From: Legionella cincinnatiensis
GTDB lineage: Bacteria; Pseudomonadota; Gammaproteobacteria; Legionellales; Legionellaceae
Length of the DNA stretch: 64,000 nucleotides
Assembly (NCBI RefSeq): GCF_900452415.1
Contig: NZ_UGNX01000001.1
Location: forward strand, 124,001 to 188,000
Reading direction: 5' to 3'
Positions 46,012 through 55,073 of the stretch are shown here, piece after piece. Position numbers and translations under genes: made by a program. The stretch's first letter is position 1, and every line of letters starts with the position of its first letter. The notes beneath the pieces were generated by a model. The model made no database searches, was not told the DNA's origin, and saw only the letters and a list, made by a program, of their open reading frames with translations.

Positions 46012-46918
46012 GGGAAAACCTCCTGGGAAAAGTTTGCCGTACTAATGGCGCTAAATCAACATCTGCAGTTACTTGAACATACTGAATATGTAAGCGGCGT
46101 AACTCTTCTTGTAATTGGGTGATGCGGTGCTGACAGTAATGTTCGTAAGCAATACTTACTGAGTGAAGGCTGGTATCAAGAATTATTTCTTGTTTTCCAT
46201 TGGTAATCGCATATTGCTGCGGTTTTGGCGGCGCAAGCTCTATTCGGTCACAGATATGATATGCCAGAATATCGTTGTGGGAGCGCAGCCGATTTAAATG
46301 CCGTTCACTTTCATTATCCAGAGAATAAAAATCACTGATTAAAACTAAAATACTTCCAGGTCTAATCACGCGATGTAAACGGATTAATACATCACTGAGT
46401 TGTCTTGGCTGCGCTTCTCGTTGTTCTTCGGTTTGTGCCGTATAATGGCTTAACGAGGCTAACATGGGAAGAACCCCTACATCACGGCTACGCGGCATAA
46501 ACTCACTGTGCTCGGTGGCTGAAAAAAATAAGCCCCCTACTCTATCTCCTTCCTTAATTACCGTCCAAGCAAGAAGGGCAGTTAGTCGTGCGGCGATGAC
46601 GGATTTAAATGCGATGCGAGTACCAAAAATCATCGAAGGATTAAAATCAGTAAGGATGACTACAGGACGCTCTTTTTCTTCTTGATACACTTTGACATGA
46701 GGTCTACCAGTACGTGCAGTGACACGCCATTCCATATGCCGAATTTCATCCCCAGCTTGATAATTTCTTACTTCGGCAAAATCCATCCCTCTACCACGTA
46801 ATCTGGATAAATGATTGCCTGAGCGTATCGCTTTACCTTCTGGATGATAACGAACAGATTGTACATAACGCCTTAATTCAATCAGTTCATTGAGTTCTGC
46901 AATAACACCATTTGTCAT
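46004..46918 (-). CDS. DUF58 protein of the Bat operon
   Basis: A 304-aa VWA-like cytoplasmic protein. The family segment RGMDFAEVRNYQAGDEIRHM lies near residue 45, followed by MEWRVTARTGRPHVK and a VWA-like core (VVILTDFNPSM, ILVLISDFYSL). The ATG at 46918 has an AGAGG site 6 bp upstream and gives a normal N-terminus; the frame opens earlier at 47029 but that part has no family resemblance. Confidence 0.9.
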   Translation of the reverse strand: MTNGVIAELNELIELRRYVQSVRYHPEGKAIRSGNHLSRLRGRGMDFAEVRNYQAGDEIRHMEWRVTARTGRPHVKVYQEEKERPVVILTDFNPSMIFGTRIAFKSVIAARLTALLAWTVIKEGDRVGGLFFSATEHSEFMPRSRDVGVLPMLASLSHYTAQTEEQREAQPRQLSDVLIRLHRVIRPGSILVLISDFYSLDNESERHLNRLRSHNDILAYHICDRIELAPPKPQQYAITNGKQEIILDTSLHSVSIAYEHYCQHRITQLQEELRRLHIQYVQVTADVDLAPLVRQTFPRRFSRG

Positions 46919-47068
46919 AAAGACCTCTAGTACTTCATCATATTTTAGATTGGGGCTTAGCCTATTAGATTCAAGGTTATTATTTACATTGGTCCAGGAC
47001 GCATGTTGCACATACTGAATCTTCTCCATATCTTCAAGATAAGAGACAGATTACACAAGAGGCCTTCT

Positions 47069-48070
47069 CTAAGGAACAGCAACTAAGCGTAACAAGGAGT
47101 CAATAAAGTCATCACTATTAATTCCCTCTGCTTCAGCTTCAAAACTTAATAAAATTCTATGTCGTAATACATCATGAGCAATCACATGGATATCATCTGG
47201 AGTTACGTAATCCCTTCCTGAAAGCCAAGCATGTGCTTTTGAACAACGATCTAAGGCAATTGTAGCACGAGGACTGGCCCCAAAACGTAACCATCGTGCT
47301 AATTCTTCGCTATAAACCCCCGGATTTCGGGTAGCGACCACTAATTGTACCAGATAATTTTCTAATGCTTCGCTAGTATGAACATTGAGTACTTGCTTAC
47401 GTGCTTCAAATAATATTTTTTGGGGTAATTTTTCAGTTGTAGCAGGCTTGTTGGCCATTGCTAGGCCTAAGGCTTCTTTACGAGACAACGCTAAAATATC
47501 ATGCTCTACCTTCGCATCAGGATAACTAATTTTTACATACATTAAAAACCGATCCAATTGTGCTTCCGGCAAAGGGTAAGTGCCTTCTTGTTCAATAGGA
47601 TTTTGAGTTGCCATTACCAAAAATAATTCAGGTAGCGGATAAGTTTTACCTCCTATAGTAACTTGTCTTTCTGCCATGGCTTCGAGTAAAGCAGATTGTA
47701 CTTTAGCTGGAGCACGGTTAATTTCATCGGCTAAAAGCAGATGATGGAATATTGGACCTGGTTGAAAAACAAAAGAGCCATTTTGGGGATGATATACATC
47801 AGTTCCTGTTAAATCCCCGGGCAATAAATCTGGTGTAAATTGAATGCGGTGAAAATTCCCCTCAACTCCATCAGATAGCTCTTTAACAGCGCGCGTTTTT
47901 GCTAAACCAGGTGCTCCTTCAACCAATAAATGGCCATCAGCAAGTAAGGCGATGAGCAGACGCGAAATTAATCCTTGTTGGCCTAAAATTTGCGAGTTTA
48001 AGCGATGACTTAACTGTAATATTTGATGCTGCACCGAATTTTCAGTTTTATTGTCTTCTACTTGCTCCAT
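47069..48070 (-). CDS. MoxR-family AAA+ ATPase
   Basis: A 333-aa AAA+ chaperone-like ATPase heading the moxR-DUF58-DUF4381-batABCD operon. Walker A is GAPGLAKT near residue 56, Walker B is LLLADEINRAP, sensor 1 is MATQNP and the arginine finger region is LPEAQLDRF. MoxR proteins act with VWA partners in metal insertion or complex assembly, matching the gene set downstream. Confidence 0.94.
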   Translation of the reverse strand: MEQVEDNKTENSVQHQILQLSHRLNSQILGQQGLISRLLIALLADGHLLVEGAPGLAKTRAVKELSDGVEGNFHRIQFTPDLLPGDLTGTDVYHPQNGSFVFQPGPIFHHLLLADEINRAPAKVQSALLEAMAERQVTIGGKTYPLPELFLVMATQNPIEQEGTYPLPEAQLDRFLMYVKISYPDAKVEHDILALSRKEALGLAMANKPATTEKLPQKILFEARKQVLNVHTSEALENYLVQLVVATRNPGVYSEELARWLRFGASPRATIALDRCSKAHAWLSGRDYVTPDDIHVIAHDVLRHRILLSFEAEAEGINSDDFIDSLLRLVAVP

Positions 48071-48553
48071 AGTTTTCTACCTTAAATATGAATAAATTCA
48101 ATACTGAGATTAGGGGCTATTGACATTTGCCTCCCAGGTCTACGTGCCGTTCTTTCTTTATGTGTGGCATCCAGCGCTGATGATTAAAGTAACACGATAC
48201 TTATCGATTCACTATCGTCTGGATTCCGTACATAAAGCTCGGGAAGTAGACAACTTAGAATGAATTGTCAACACGTTCTAAAATAAAGAACTTATCCTAA
48301 CGTGAATTGCATCTGCTGCCAAGTCCTACAGACAACTACTGTGAATTATTTGAACATTTTGGGGTTTATTATTAACCTTCTGAAAAATCGCTAAGGAAAA
48401 TAAAGGGCAAGAACAATTAGAATGCAGAAGCGAAATACGGATCAGTTACCTCTGAAAACCCCGCCTAACCCTGTTCTTCGACATCCCCAAGGCATTGGCA
48501 AAGATGTGATCAAGAGGCAGGGTACATCTGGAAGACGCCGTGTTTCTCCAAGC
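48071..48553. other. Intergenic region, 483 bp
   Basis: No gene seen. The moxR promoter should lie at its left end. From 48430 to 48545 it carries, on the minus strand, CTCTTGATCACATC (48503-48516) and TTTCAGAGGTAACTGATCCG, both with near matches at 12178-12227. It may be a decayed end of an insertion sequence. Confidence 0.45.
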
Positions 48554-48997
48554 CTATCGTTGGTAATCAGGGTGAAGTTCTAAAGGCATCATCATTTGCA
48601 AGCGCTGATAAAGGGAAAGGATTTCTTCACAAAAGACATGAAATTGTTGTTGGTTTTCCCACAGATCAAAATCAGTCCCTTTGTGAAAAGCCTGTTGTTT
48701 GGTCAATGTTTTTAATAAAATGATTTCTTGGTGAGAAAATCCCAGATGGCTGTTTAACTCAACCAGCTCCATGAGCTTTTTATATTCCTTGATTGGACGA
48801 TGCTCATGCAAACAATAAGCCTTTAGTGTAAGTTGAAAGGCTTGATACATCAATGAAGTGATCGGTGTTAATACGGTGAGAGAATCAGCTTCTCTTACCG
48901 TTCCATGAGTGAGTTGTTGAAGTAAGTAATCTGCTGCATAGGCATGTTGTGTCGCAATGTTGAGTATTTCTAAAGGAGATAAATAACGTTTGTCCAT
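48554..48997 (-). CDS. Hypothetical helical protein (HEPN-like)
   Basis: A 147-aa all-helical protein. The pattern LNIATQHAYAADYLL then LMYQAFQLTLKAYCLHEH resembles HEPN domains, but the RxxxxH nuclease motif is not clear, so RNase activity should not be assumed. There is no partner nucleotidyltransferase gene. It is a single gene next to a MITE-like element. Confidence 0.5.
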   Translation of the reverse strand: MDKRYLSPLEILNIATQHAYAADYLLQQLTHGTVREADSLTVLTPITSLMYQAFQLTLKAYCLHEHRPIKEYKKLMELVELNSHLGFSHQEIILLKTLTKQQAFHKGTDFDLWENQQQFHVFCEEILSLYQRLQMMMPLELHPDYQR

Positions 48998-49018
48998 GAA
49001 GGATTTATCCTATTTAAT

Positions 49019-49164
49019 GTGAGTTCGACATAAAAAATAAGGTAATTTTTTATAGGGAACTATTTCAATTTTAAAAAGGGATCCCGTATAAATGCTGCGC
49101 ATTTTACGGGGTAACGTTCGTTTAGCGACATAAGACATTTCGATGCCTTTTATGTCGAACTCAC
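49019..49164. mobile_element. 146-bp MITE-like element with 17-bp inverted ends
   Basis: The ends GTGAGTTCGACATAAAA (49019-49035) and TTTTATGTCGAACTCAC (49148-49164) are perfect inverted repeats. TATTTAAT occurs directly before the left end (49011-49018) and again 2 bp after the right end (49167-49174), which looks like a target-site duplication. No transposase is encoded. Confidence 0.72.
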
Positions 49165-49231
49165 GCTATTTAATTCGATTTTTTTTCAAGTATGTTAAAA
49201 TTCGCACTTATTATATCCATGAATTAAATTG

Positions 49232-50212
49232 ATGCACGCTTTTATTAACAGTTCTTTGAAAATTGGATCTTTAACGCTACCTCATCGACTTATCCAAGGT
49301 CCTTTAGCCGGCTATAGTTGTGCTCCATTTAGAACATTATTTCATAATTATCACCCGCCAGCGTACTGCGTGACTGAAATGAGTTCTGCAATGGATATTC
49401 TTTACAAGCATTCACGGAGTTCTCGCTATGTTTATCGGGCTCCAGAAGAACAAATTCTCTCTTATCAAATTGCAGGCACAGAACCACGCCTTTTGGCACA
49501 AGCAGCGCAAAAGCTACAACTTTATGGCGCAGATATTATTGACATAAATTGTGGTTGTCCTAAGCCTAAAATCCGTAAAAAAGGTGCTGGAAGCGCATTA
49601 CTTGAAGTCCCTGACCAATTGGTGAAAATTGTTAAAGAAGTACGTGCGGCCATCACGATACCTTTAACTATTAAAATTCGCATCCAAGGGAATGAACAGG
49701 ATTTTATTTTGGCAAAAAAAATTGAAGAAGCTGGGGCTGATGCATTGATTGTGCATGGTCGTCGTTGGATGGATGATTATGAGGTACCCCCTGATTTACG
49801 ACAAATTGCATGCATCAAGCAACGTTTAGGGATCCCAGTTATTGCTAATGGTGATATTCATGATCGTGATAGTTTACAAAGAACTGTGGCACTAAGCGGT
49901 TGTGATGCTTATATGATATCGCGTGCAGGAAGCGGTAAACCCTGGCTCTATCAAGAGTTATTAGAACAACAAAATGTGGCAGTGAGTTTCTCTGAAAAAG
50001 TTAATCTGTTTATAAGACACTTACAAGGCCTAGCTCTATTAGAAGATGAGTATAAAGCTGTTTTACAAAGTAAATCTTTGATACGTTACTATTTTGGAAA
50101 AGTGTTCGATACCTCATTGTTGAATCGTTTTTATCAATTGGATTCTTTAGAAAAAATAGCGCATTTTTTCATGTTGCTGCAGCAGGCGCAATTGACTGAA
50201 AGGGAGATTTAG
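49232..50212 (+). CDS. tRNA-dihydrouridine synthase family protein
   Basis: A 326-aa flavoprotein that reduces uridine in tRNA D-loops. The TIM-barrel start IQGPLAGYSCAPFR, the catalytic cysteine in INCGCPKPKIRKKGAG, the FMN-phosphate region (VIANGDIHD, YMISRAGSGKPWL) are all visible. The family's usual NxGCP is here NCGCP. The length fits DusC/DusB. It is unclear which subfamily it belongs to. The start is ATG 49232. The oxidoreductase gene follows after 2 bp. Confidence 0.88.
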   Translation: MHAFINSSLKIGSLTLPHRLIQGPLAGYSCAPFRTLFHNYHPPAYCVTEMSSAMDILYKHSRSSRYVYRAPEEQILSYQIAGTEPRLLAQAAQKLQLYGADIIDINCGCPKPKIRKKGAGSALLEVPDQLVKIVKEVRAAITIPLTIKIRIQGNEQDFILAKKIEEAGADALIVHGRRWMDDYEVPPDLRQIACIKQRLGIPVIANGDIHDRDSLQRTVALSGCDAYMISRAGSGKPWLYQELLEQQNVAVSFSEKVNLFIRHLQGLALLEDEYKAVLQSKSLIRYYFGKVFDTSLLNRFYQLDSLEKIAHFFMLLQQAQLTEREI

Positions 50213-50214
50213 TA

Positions 50215-51195
50215 ATGGTAAAAAATAGTATTCAGTGGGGAATTATCGGGACAAGTTATATCTCTGATGTTATGGCACGGGCCATTGAAGAATCTTCTTC
50301 GGGTCAATTAGAGGCTATAGGTAGTCGTTCAATAGTGACGGCACAATCATTTGCAGAAAAATTTGCAGTGTCTCATTATTATGATGATTATCAAGCGGTA
50401 CTTGATAATTCAGAAGTTGATGTAGTTTATATTGGGTTGCCGAATCACTTGCATCACGAATGGATTATTCGTGCTGCTTTAGCAGGGAAACATATTCTAT
50501 GTGAAAAACCTTTAGTAATGAATGTACATGAGTTGCAAGAAGTTATTTCAATTACTGAAGAATCTCAGGTACTTTGTATGGAAGCATTGATGTATCGATG
50601 TCACCCTTTGACGCAAAAAATAAAAGAAATTATTCACAATAAAAGCATCGGAGAGGTCAAACTATATAACGCGACTTATACCGCAAACATTGCTGAAATT
50701 GCTAATCCTATTGCCGGTGGATGTATTCGTAATCTAGGATGTTATCCCATTTCGTTAATACGATTTTTATCTGATGCTGAACCTATTGAGATCAAAGCAA
50801 TGGGTAGAATAAATCCTAGAAGTAAGAATGATAATCAAGCAAGTATTCTTTTAAAATTTGAAAATAACGCAATGGCAGTTGTATCTACGGCCGATGATAT
50901 TGAGATGTACTGGAAATTTGATGTTTATGGGACTGAAGGTCATTTGACCGTAGTAACTAATCCTTGGCTTCCTACTCAAGATAACAATCAGCTTTTAATT
51001 TACCGACATCATGAACCTGCAATGGAAATTCACGTATCGGCTGAAGCTTCTTTATATACATATCAAATTGATTTAATGAATCATATGATTCTTAATGAAG
51101 ATGCATTAAATTCAAAACGGATATCTTTATTAGAAAGTTATGGCACTATCTCTGTTTTAGAAACCTGGCTTCAGCAAATAAACGCTCAAAATTAA
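50215..51195 (+). CDS. Gfo/Idh/MocA-family oxidoreductase
   Basis: A 326-aa NAD(P)-dependent dehydrogenase. The Rossmann fold has GIIGTSYISDVM near residue 9, VVYIGLPNHLHHEW near 70 and the signature AGKHILCEKPL near 90 with the catalytic-region EKP. The C-terminal domain has GGCIRNLGCYPISLIR with a likely substrate histidine-region substitute. The sugar or polyol substrate is unknown. It is coupled to the Dus gene. Confidence 0.88.
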   Translation: MVKNSIQWGIIGTSYISDVMARAIEESSSGQLEAIGSRSIVTAQSFAEKFAVSHYYDDYQAVLDNSEVDVVYIGLPNHLHHEWIIRAALAGKHILCEKPLVMNVHELQEVISITEESQVLCMEALMYRCHPLTQKIKEIIHNKSIGEVKLYNATYTANIAEIANPIAGGCIRNLGCYPISLIRFLSDAEPIEIKAMGRINPRSKNDNQASILLKFENNAMAVVSTADDIEMYWKFDVYGTEGHLTVVTNPWLPTQDNNQLLIYRHHEPAMEIHVSAEASLYTYQIDLMNHMILNEDALNSKRISLLESYGTISVLETWLQQINAQN

Positions 51196-51202
51196 TGACA
51201 AG

Positions 51203-51238
51203 GCCTCCATCAACATGAGGACCCATGTTGATGGAGGC
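51203..51238 (+). terminator. Strong hairpin after the oxidoreductase gene
   Basis: A perfect 15-bp stem (GCCTCCATCAACATG / CATGTTGATGGAGGC) with the loop AGGACC starts 8 bp after the stop codon. A short TT run follows. It probably ends the Dus-oxidoreductase transcript. Confidence 0.75.
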
Positions 51239-51372
51239 TTAATACTCCTATAGGAATGGATTTTCCGCTTTCGCGAAAATGACGAAACTCTTAAGTCAAT
51301 GGCCAGTGTTCCTCCTGCTCGAACACAGCCAGGTAGGCCTGGAGCTAATAAAATCCCTATCCCGAACTTATG

Positions 51373-52992
51373 TTATACGGCGTTAGGCATAGGTAATGCA
51401 CTATCAGTATTTTCTTGATCTGATTCATCATCATCCTTCACCGTTTTGTTTTGATTGTGTACGTTCACTATACTCGGTTCAGTAGATGGTCTTTGAGGTT
51501 GCATTTTTTTTGCGAATAATCCCATTGTTATAACAAAAGTTGTGGCGGCAACTGCAGTAATAACAACCGCTGCAGCCAAAGTAATTGGAATAAGGGGTGG
51601 AAATGCGATTGCCAGGACACCAACTGCCAATGCGCCAACACTGATCCCAGAAAGTGCTCCCAAGCATTTCAATTGAAATGAATGATTATGAGAGAATTGG
51701 GCATCAAAATTAATCTCATAATTTCTTCTCGTTTCTTTTTGAAAAGCGTCAATGATCTCAGGTTGTTTAATGTTGTTACTATGCAGCTTATTAACAAGAT
51801 TAGCTAAAATTTTTATTTTATGTTCATAACTTATATCAACTAATTCTTGATTATATTCATCAATAAGGTGTCGGATTTCTCTCGGCAATTCATCAAATTT
51901 TGGCTCACCTTTTTTGAAATGAGATAAATAGTTAGTCTCAATTGAATCAAGTGGTTTAGGTGCAATACCTGCATTTCTCATTAAATCGCGAGCTTTTTCA
52001 TTGAGTTCCGATAGAGTAACTTGGACTTTAGCCATATAGGCATCGTATAAAGAGGGATCGGTTACACCAAATTTTTCCAGTTCATTAGTGGAACAAAAAG
52101 CAGTAATGCCGCCTTGTTCGAGTAAAAAGCGAGAATATCCAGCGCAATTGTGATACCTACTAAAAAATTTATAATAGGTTTCTTTGACTCCTCGATGTAC
52201 AATATTTTCTGGATCTTCAAATTTTTTTATACCGTTTTCTATTCCTTGTACATTTAATCCGAATAAATTTAAATGCTCAAGATAATCATCTTTATCATCT
52301 AAGGTAAGTGAATTTCCTAACGGTAAAACCCACTCTTTAAGAGGCAATTTACCATACATCGTTTCTTCATCGGCGCCGTCCACGTCAATTCCCAAGCCTT
52401 TTTGGCTCTTAAGTTGCTCTACAAATTCTAAAATAATATATTTTTTTTCAAGGGCTGTTTTCTCTTCTCGAAGTTTCTCTATCAGAGGATGTAATGCCTC
52501 ATAGGCTTCTGCTTTTATTAATGATTCAGCGCGTTTTTCTGACCCTGTTTTAGCAGCAATCCCTGCTTGTCTCAAGATATCAATGTCATCGTCTTCATAA
52601 CCGTCTTCTAAATCTTCATCATCATCAAATGCATGGTGCTCAATCATGATTTGATAAAGTGATTTTAATAACTCCACCTGATCTTCACGAATATAAAGCG
52701 AACAATCCTCCCAAAAATCATCAATAAATGAAGGATGTTTTCTTTTTTTATTATCAAAATAAGTGTTAATAAAATCTTTAAGTGTTTCTGGGACAATGGT
52801 TGATGTGCATTTTAACTCCGGATCGCTATCATGTGTCAGCGCTCGGAATTTTTCAGAATGCAGTCGATTTTCTTCCTCATCATACTTGGCAGAAAATGTG
52901 CCATCCTTATAAACATGTTCGCCTTGGGTAACATTAAGCGCAATATGATTCGCGCTCCAGTAATATACCGTAACACCTTTCAAGTAGTTCAT
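51373..52992 (-). CDS. Putative permuted papain-like effector with C-terminal membrane hairpin
   Basis: A 539-aa protein. The N-terminus TVYYWSANHIALNV places a His at residue 16 and HNCAGYSRFLLEQGG places a Cys at 283. A YYWS...H then NC-Cys order is the signature of permuted NlpC/P60 (LRAT-like) thiol hydrolases and recurs in Legionella effector candidates. The middle has acidic runs (DDDEDLEDGYEDDD near 124-137) and a helical region. Residues about 443-500 form two hydrophobic helices (GALAVGVLAIAFPPLIPI, AAAVVITAVAATTFVITMG). The fold and effector role are inferred. Confidence 0.65.
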   Translation of the reverse strand: MNYLKGVTVYYWSANHIALNVTQGEHVYKDGTFSAKYDEEENRLHSEKFRALTHDSDPELKCTSTIVPETLKDFINTYFDNKKRKHPSFIDDFWEDCSLYIREDQVELLKSLYQIMIEHHAFDDDEDLEDGYEDDDIDILRQAGIAAKTGSEKRAESLIKAEAYEALHPLIEKLREEKTALEKKYIILEFVEQLKSQKGLGIDVDGADEETMYGKLPLKEWVLPLGNSLTLDDKDDYLEHLNLFGLNVQGIENGIKKFEDPENIVHRGVKETYYKFFSRYHNCAGYSRFLLEQGGITAFCSTNELEKFGVTDPSLYDAYMAKVQVTLSELNEKARDLMRNAGIAPKPLDSIETNYLSHFKKGEPKFDELPREIRHLIDEYNQELVDISYEHKIKILANLVNKLHSNNIKQPEIIDAFQKETRRNYEINFDAQFSHNHSFQLKCLGALSGISVGALAVGVLAIAFPPLIPITLAAAVVITAVAATTFVITMGLFAKKMQPQRPSTEPSIVNVHNQNKTVKDDDESDQENTDSALPMPNAV

Positions 52993-53170
52993 TTGAAACC
53001 CTATAAAATTGTTATGTAGGCATGTATTGTAGTTGACTTATATTAAGGCAATATGATTAAATCATGATAAAAATATATAGGGTATTCTTTTTTGGAAAAA
53101 TCAAATAAGAGTATTGCTTGATAACAAGCATCACAGTACCGATGAGAAAGATATTTGCATCGATGGGGGA

Positions 53171-53953
53171 CTAGGTAAGTATACTTCTTCCCCCATCAAC
53201 TTTAAGAATTTGTCCAGTGATATAAGGATTTTCAGCCAGAGCTAAAATGGCTTGAGCAATGTATTTTGGATCGCCGTGCTTTTTTAAGGGTATTTTTGCA
53301 ATGATTTTTTCTTGTATTTCTGGGCTCAATGCATTGGCGCTTTCTGGCCACATAATCGCCCCCGGGGCAATTGCATTCACTCTGACTTGAGGCGCAAATT
53401 CGCGAGCTAAGCTTTTTGTTTGCATTTCCAAGGCAGCTTTGCTTTGGCAATAGACAGAATATCCTTTCAGGGGGTTTTCAGCATGGATGTCAGTGATATT
53501 GATAATGGAGCCGGATTGTTTTGCTAGTAAAGGACGGGCTGCAAGACTTAGCAAAAAAGGGGCCTTAACATGAATATCGAACAAAGCATTCCAATCTGTT
53601 GTGCTAAAGGAGGTAGTTTTGGTACGTATGAAAAGAGATGCATTGTTAATGAGTAAATCCAAGCGTCCAGCCCAATCATTTACTGCAGCCATAAGGTCTT
53701 CAGCAGCGGTAGGCTCAGATAATTCCTTTTGGACCACAAAAACACTGTTTGCGCGTTGGGCATTTAAGTTTTTTGCAAGGAGTTGGGCTTCTTGCAATGA
53801 TTGATGACAATGGATAACTACTTTATATCCTATGACATGCAATTTTTGAACTATTACAGCACCAACACGGCGTGCTCCACCCGTAACTAAAGCAATTTTT
53901 GCTTCTTGTATTTTTTCGGATTTCAAGGTATTTTTCCTGGATTTTTTGGTCAT
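53171..53953 (-). CDS. Pteridine reductase-like short-chain dehydrogenase (FolM type)
   Basis: A 260-aa NAD(P)H-dependent SDR. TGGARRVG near residue 24 is the pteridine reductase/FolM form of the cofactor motif, followed by NNAS, the catalytic YSVYCQSKAAL (Tyr and Lys) and VDGG near the end. The ATG at 53953 is chosen; the frame upstream overlaps the divergent methyltransferase gene. A pterin synthase-like gene lies nearby, supporting a role in reduced pterin or folate metabolism. Confidence 0.85.
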   Translation of the reverse strand: MTKKSRKNTLKSEKIQEAKIALVTGGARRVGAVIVQKLHVIGYKVVIHCHQSLQEAQLLAKNLNAQRANSVFVVQKELSEPTAAEDLMAAVNDWAGRLDLLINNASLFIRTKTTSFSTTDWNALFDIHVKAPFLLSLAARPLLAKQSGSIINITDIHAENPLKGYSVYCQSKAALEMQTKSLAREFAPQVRVNAIAPGAIMWPESANALSPEIQEKIIAKIPLKKHGDPKYIAQAILALAENPYITGQILKVDGGRSILT

Positions 53954-53960
53954 TTTTGTT

Positions 53961-55073
53961 ATGAGTATACTACAAACACTGCAAGTACAGCTGGCGCAAC
54001 GACAAGCAATTCCCTTTGCAGAATTCATGCAACTTGCATTGTACGCTCCAAGTGAAGGCTATTATAGTTCAGGATTGCAAAAATTGGGGAAGTATGGCGA
54101 TTTTATCACGGCTCCTGAACTAACCCCTTTATTTGGTAAAACTTTAGCAAATCAATGTTTGCAAGTGTTCGATGTTCTTGAATCACCTTCACTCTTTGAG
54201 TTTGGTGCGGGCTCTGGGGCACTTTGTGTCTCTATATTAGAGCATCTTGCAGAACATAAGTCTTTGCCCAAAGCTTATTACATCCTGGAGGTCAGCGCTA
54301 ACTTATGTCATCGTCAACGTGAGATGATTACACAAAAAATCCCTCATTTAGCGCATCTTGTCACTTGGCTGGATCGTTGGCCAGAAACTCCATTTAATGG
54401 TGTGGTTTTGGCAAATGAAGTTCTAGATGCAATGCCCGTGCATCGTTTCATGAATACTGAACAAGGAATTATGGAAAGTTATGTGTGCCTCAATGAGCAT
54501 CAACAGTTGGTTGAGATTTTCAAACCTTGTCACAATCAACGTTTGCAGAACTATATAAATCATAAAATACCTGCGTTAGGTGTCCCTTATCTTTCAGAGG
54601 TCAATCTTTTTATTGATGATTGGATTTTAAATAATTATCGTATGTTGAAGCAAGGTGTGGTTTTTTTGATTGATTATGGATTTCCGCGCCATGAGTATTA
54701 TCATCCAGATCGAAATCAAGGGACGTTGATGTGTCATTATCAACATCATAGTCATGCAAATCCTTTATTGCATCTTGGTGAACAAGATATTACTGCGCAT
54801 GTAGACTTCACTCATGTAGCAGAAGCTGGGCAACAGGCAGGCTTTCATATCGCCGGTTATACCAACCAAGCCTCTTTTTTGCTGGCCAATGGTTTGTTAA
54901 GCTTTATTAATTCCTTGCATAGTGAAGTGGAACAGATGCGCGCCAAACAAGCGATAAAACAATTGACACAACCGAGTGAAATGGGTGAGTTGTTTAAAGT
55001 AATTGCGTTAAGCAAAGAGATAGATGTTGCTTTCCAGGGGGTTCAACTAAATGATAAACGAGTGAGTTTATGA
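53961..55073 (+). CDS. SAM-dependent methyltransferase, NDUFAF7/MidA family
   Basis: A 370-aa protein of the family that includes the mitochondrial complex I arginine methyltransferase NDUFAF7. PFAEFMQLALYAPSEGYYSS at the N-terminus, GDFITAPELTPLFG, the SAM loop LFEFGAGSGAL and VVLANEVLDAMPVHRF are hallmarks. The start ATG 53961 is only 7 bp from the divergent SDR start. The substrate in bacteria is unknown. The PTPS-like gene overlaps its stop. Confidence 0.88.
   Translation: MSILQTLQVQLAQRQAIPFAEFMQLALYAPSEGYYSSGLQKLGKYGDFITAPELTPLFGKTLANQCLQVFDVLESPSLFEFGAGSGALCVSILEHLAEHKSLPKAYYILEVSANLCHRQREMITQKIPHLAHLVTWLDRWPETPFNGVVLANEVLDAMPVHRFMNTEQGIMESYVCLNEHQQLVEIFKPCHNQRLQNYINHKIPALGVPYLSEVNLFIDDWILNNYRMLKQGVVFLIDYGFPRHEYYHPDRNQGTLMCHYQHHSHANPLLHLGEQDITAHVDFTHVAEAGQQAGFHIAGYTNQASFLLANGLLSFINSLHSEVEQMRAKQAIKQLTQPSEMGELFKVIALSKEIDVAFQGVQLNDKRVSL

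Noticed and set aside
53000-53100. TTAAT pairs upstream of the papain-like gene as a PmrA box
   Set aside because: The two half-sites are 14 bp apart rather than the 11 bp expected, and TTAAT is frequent in this AT-rich DNA.
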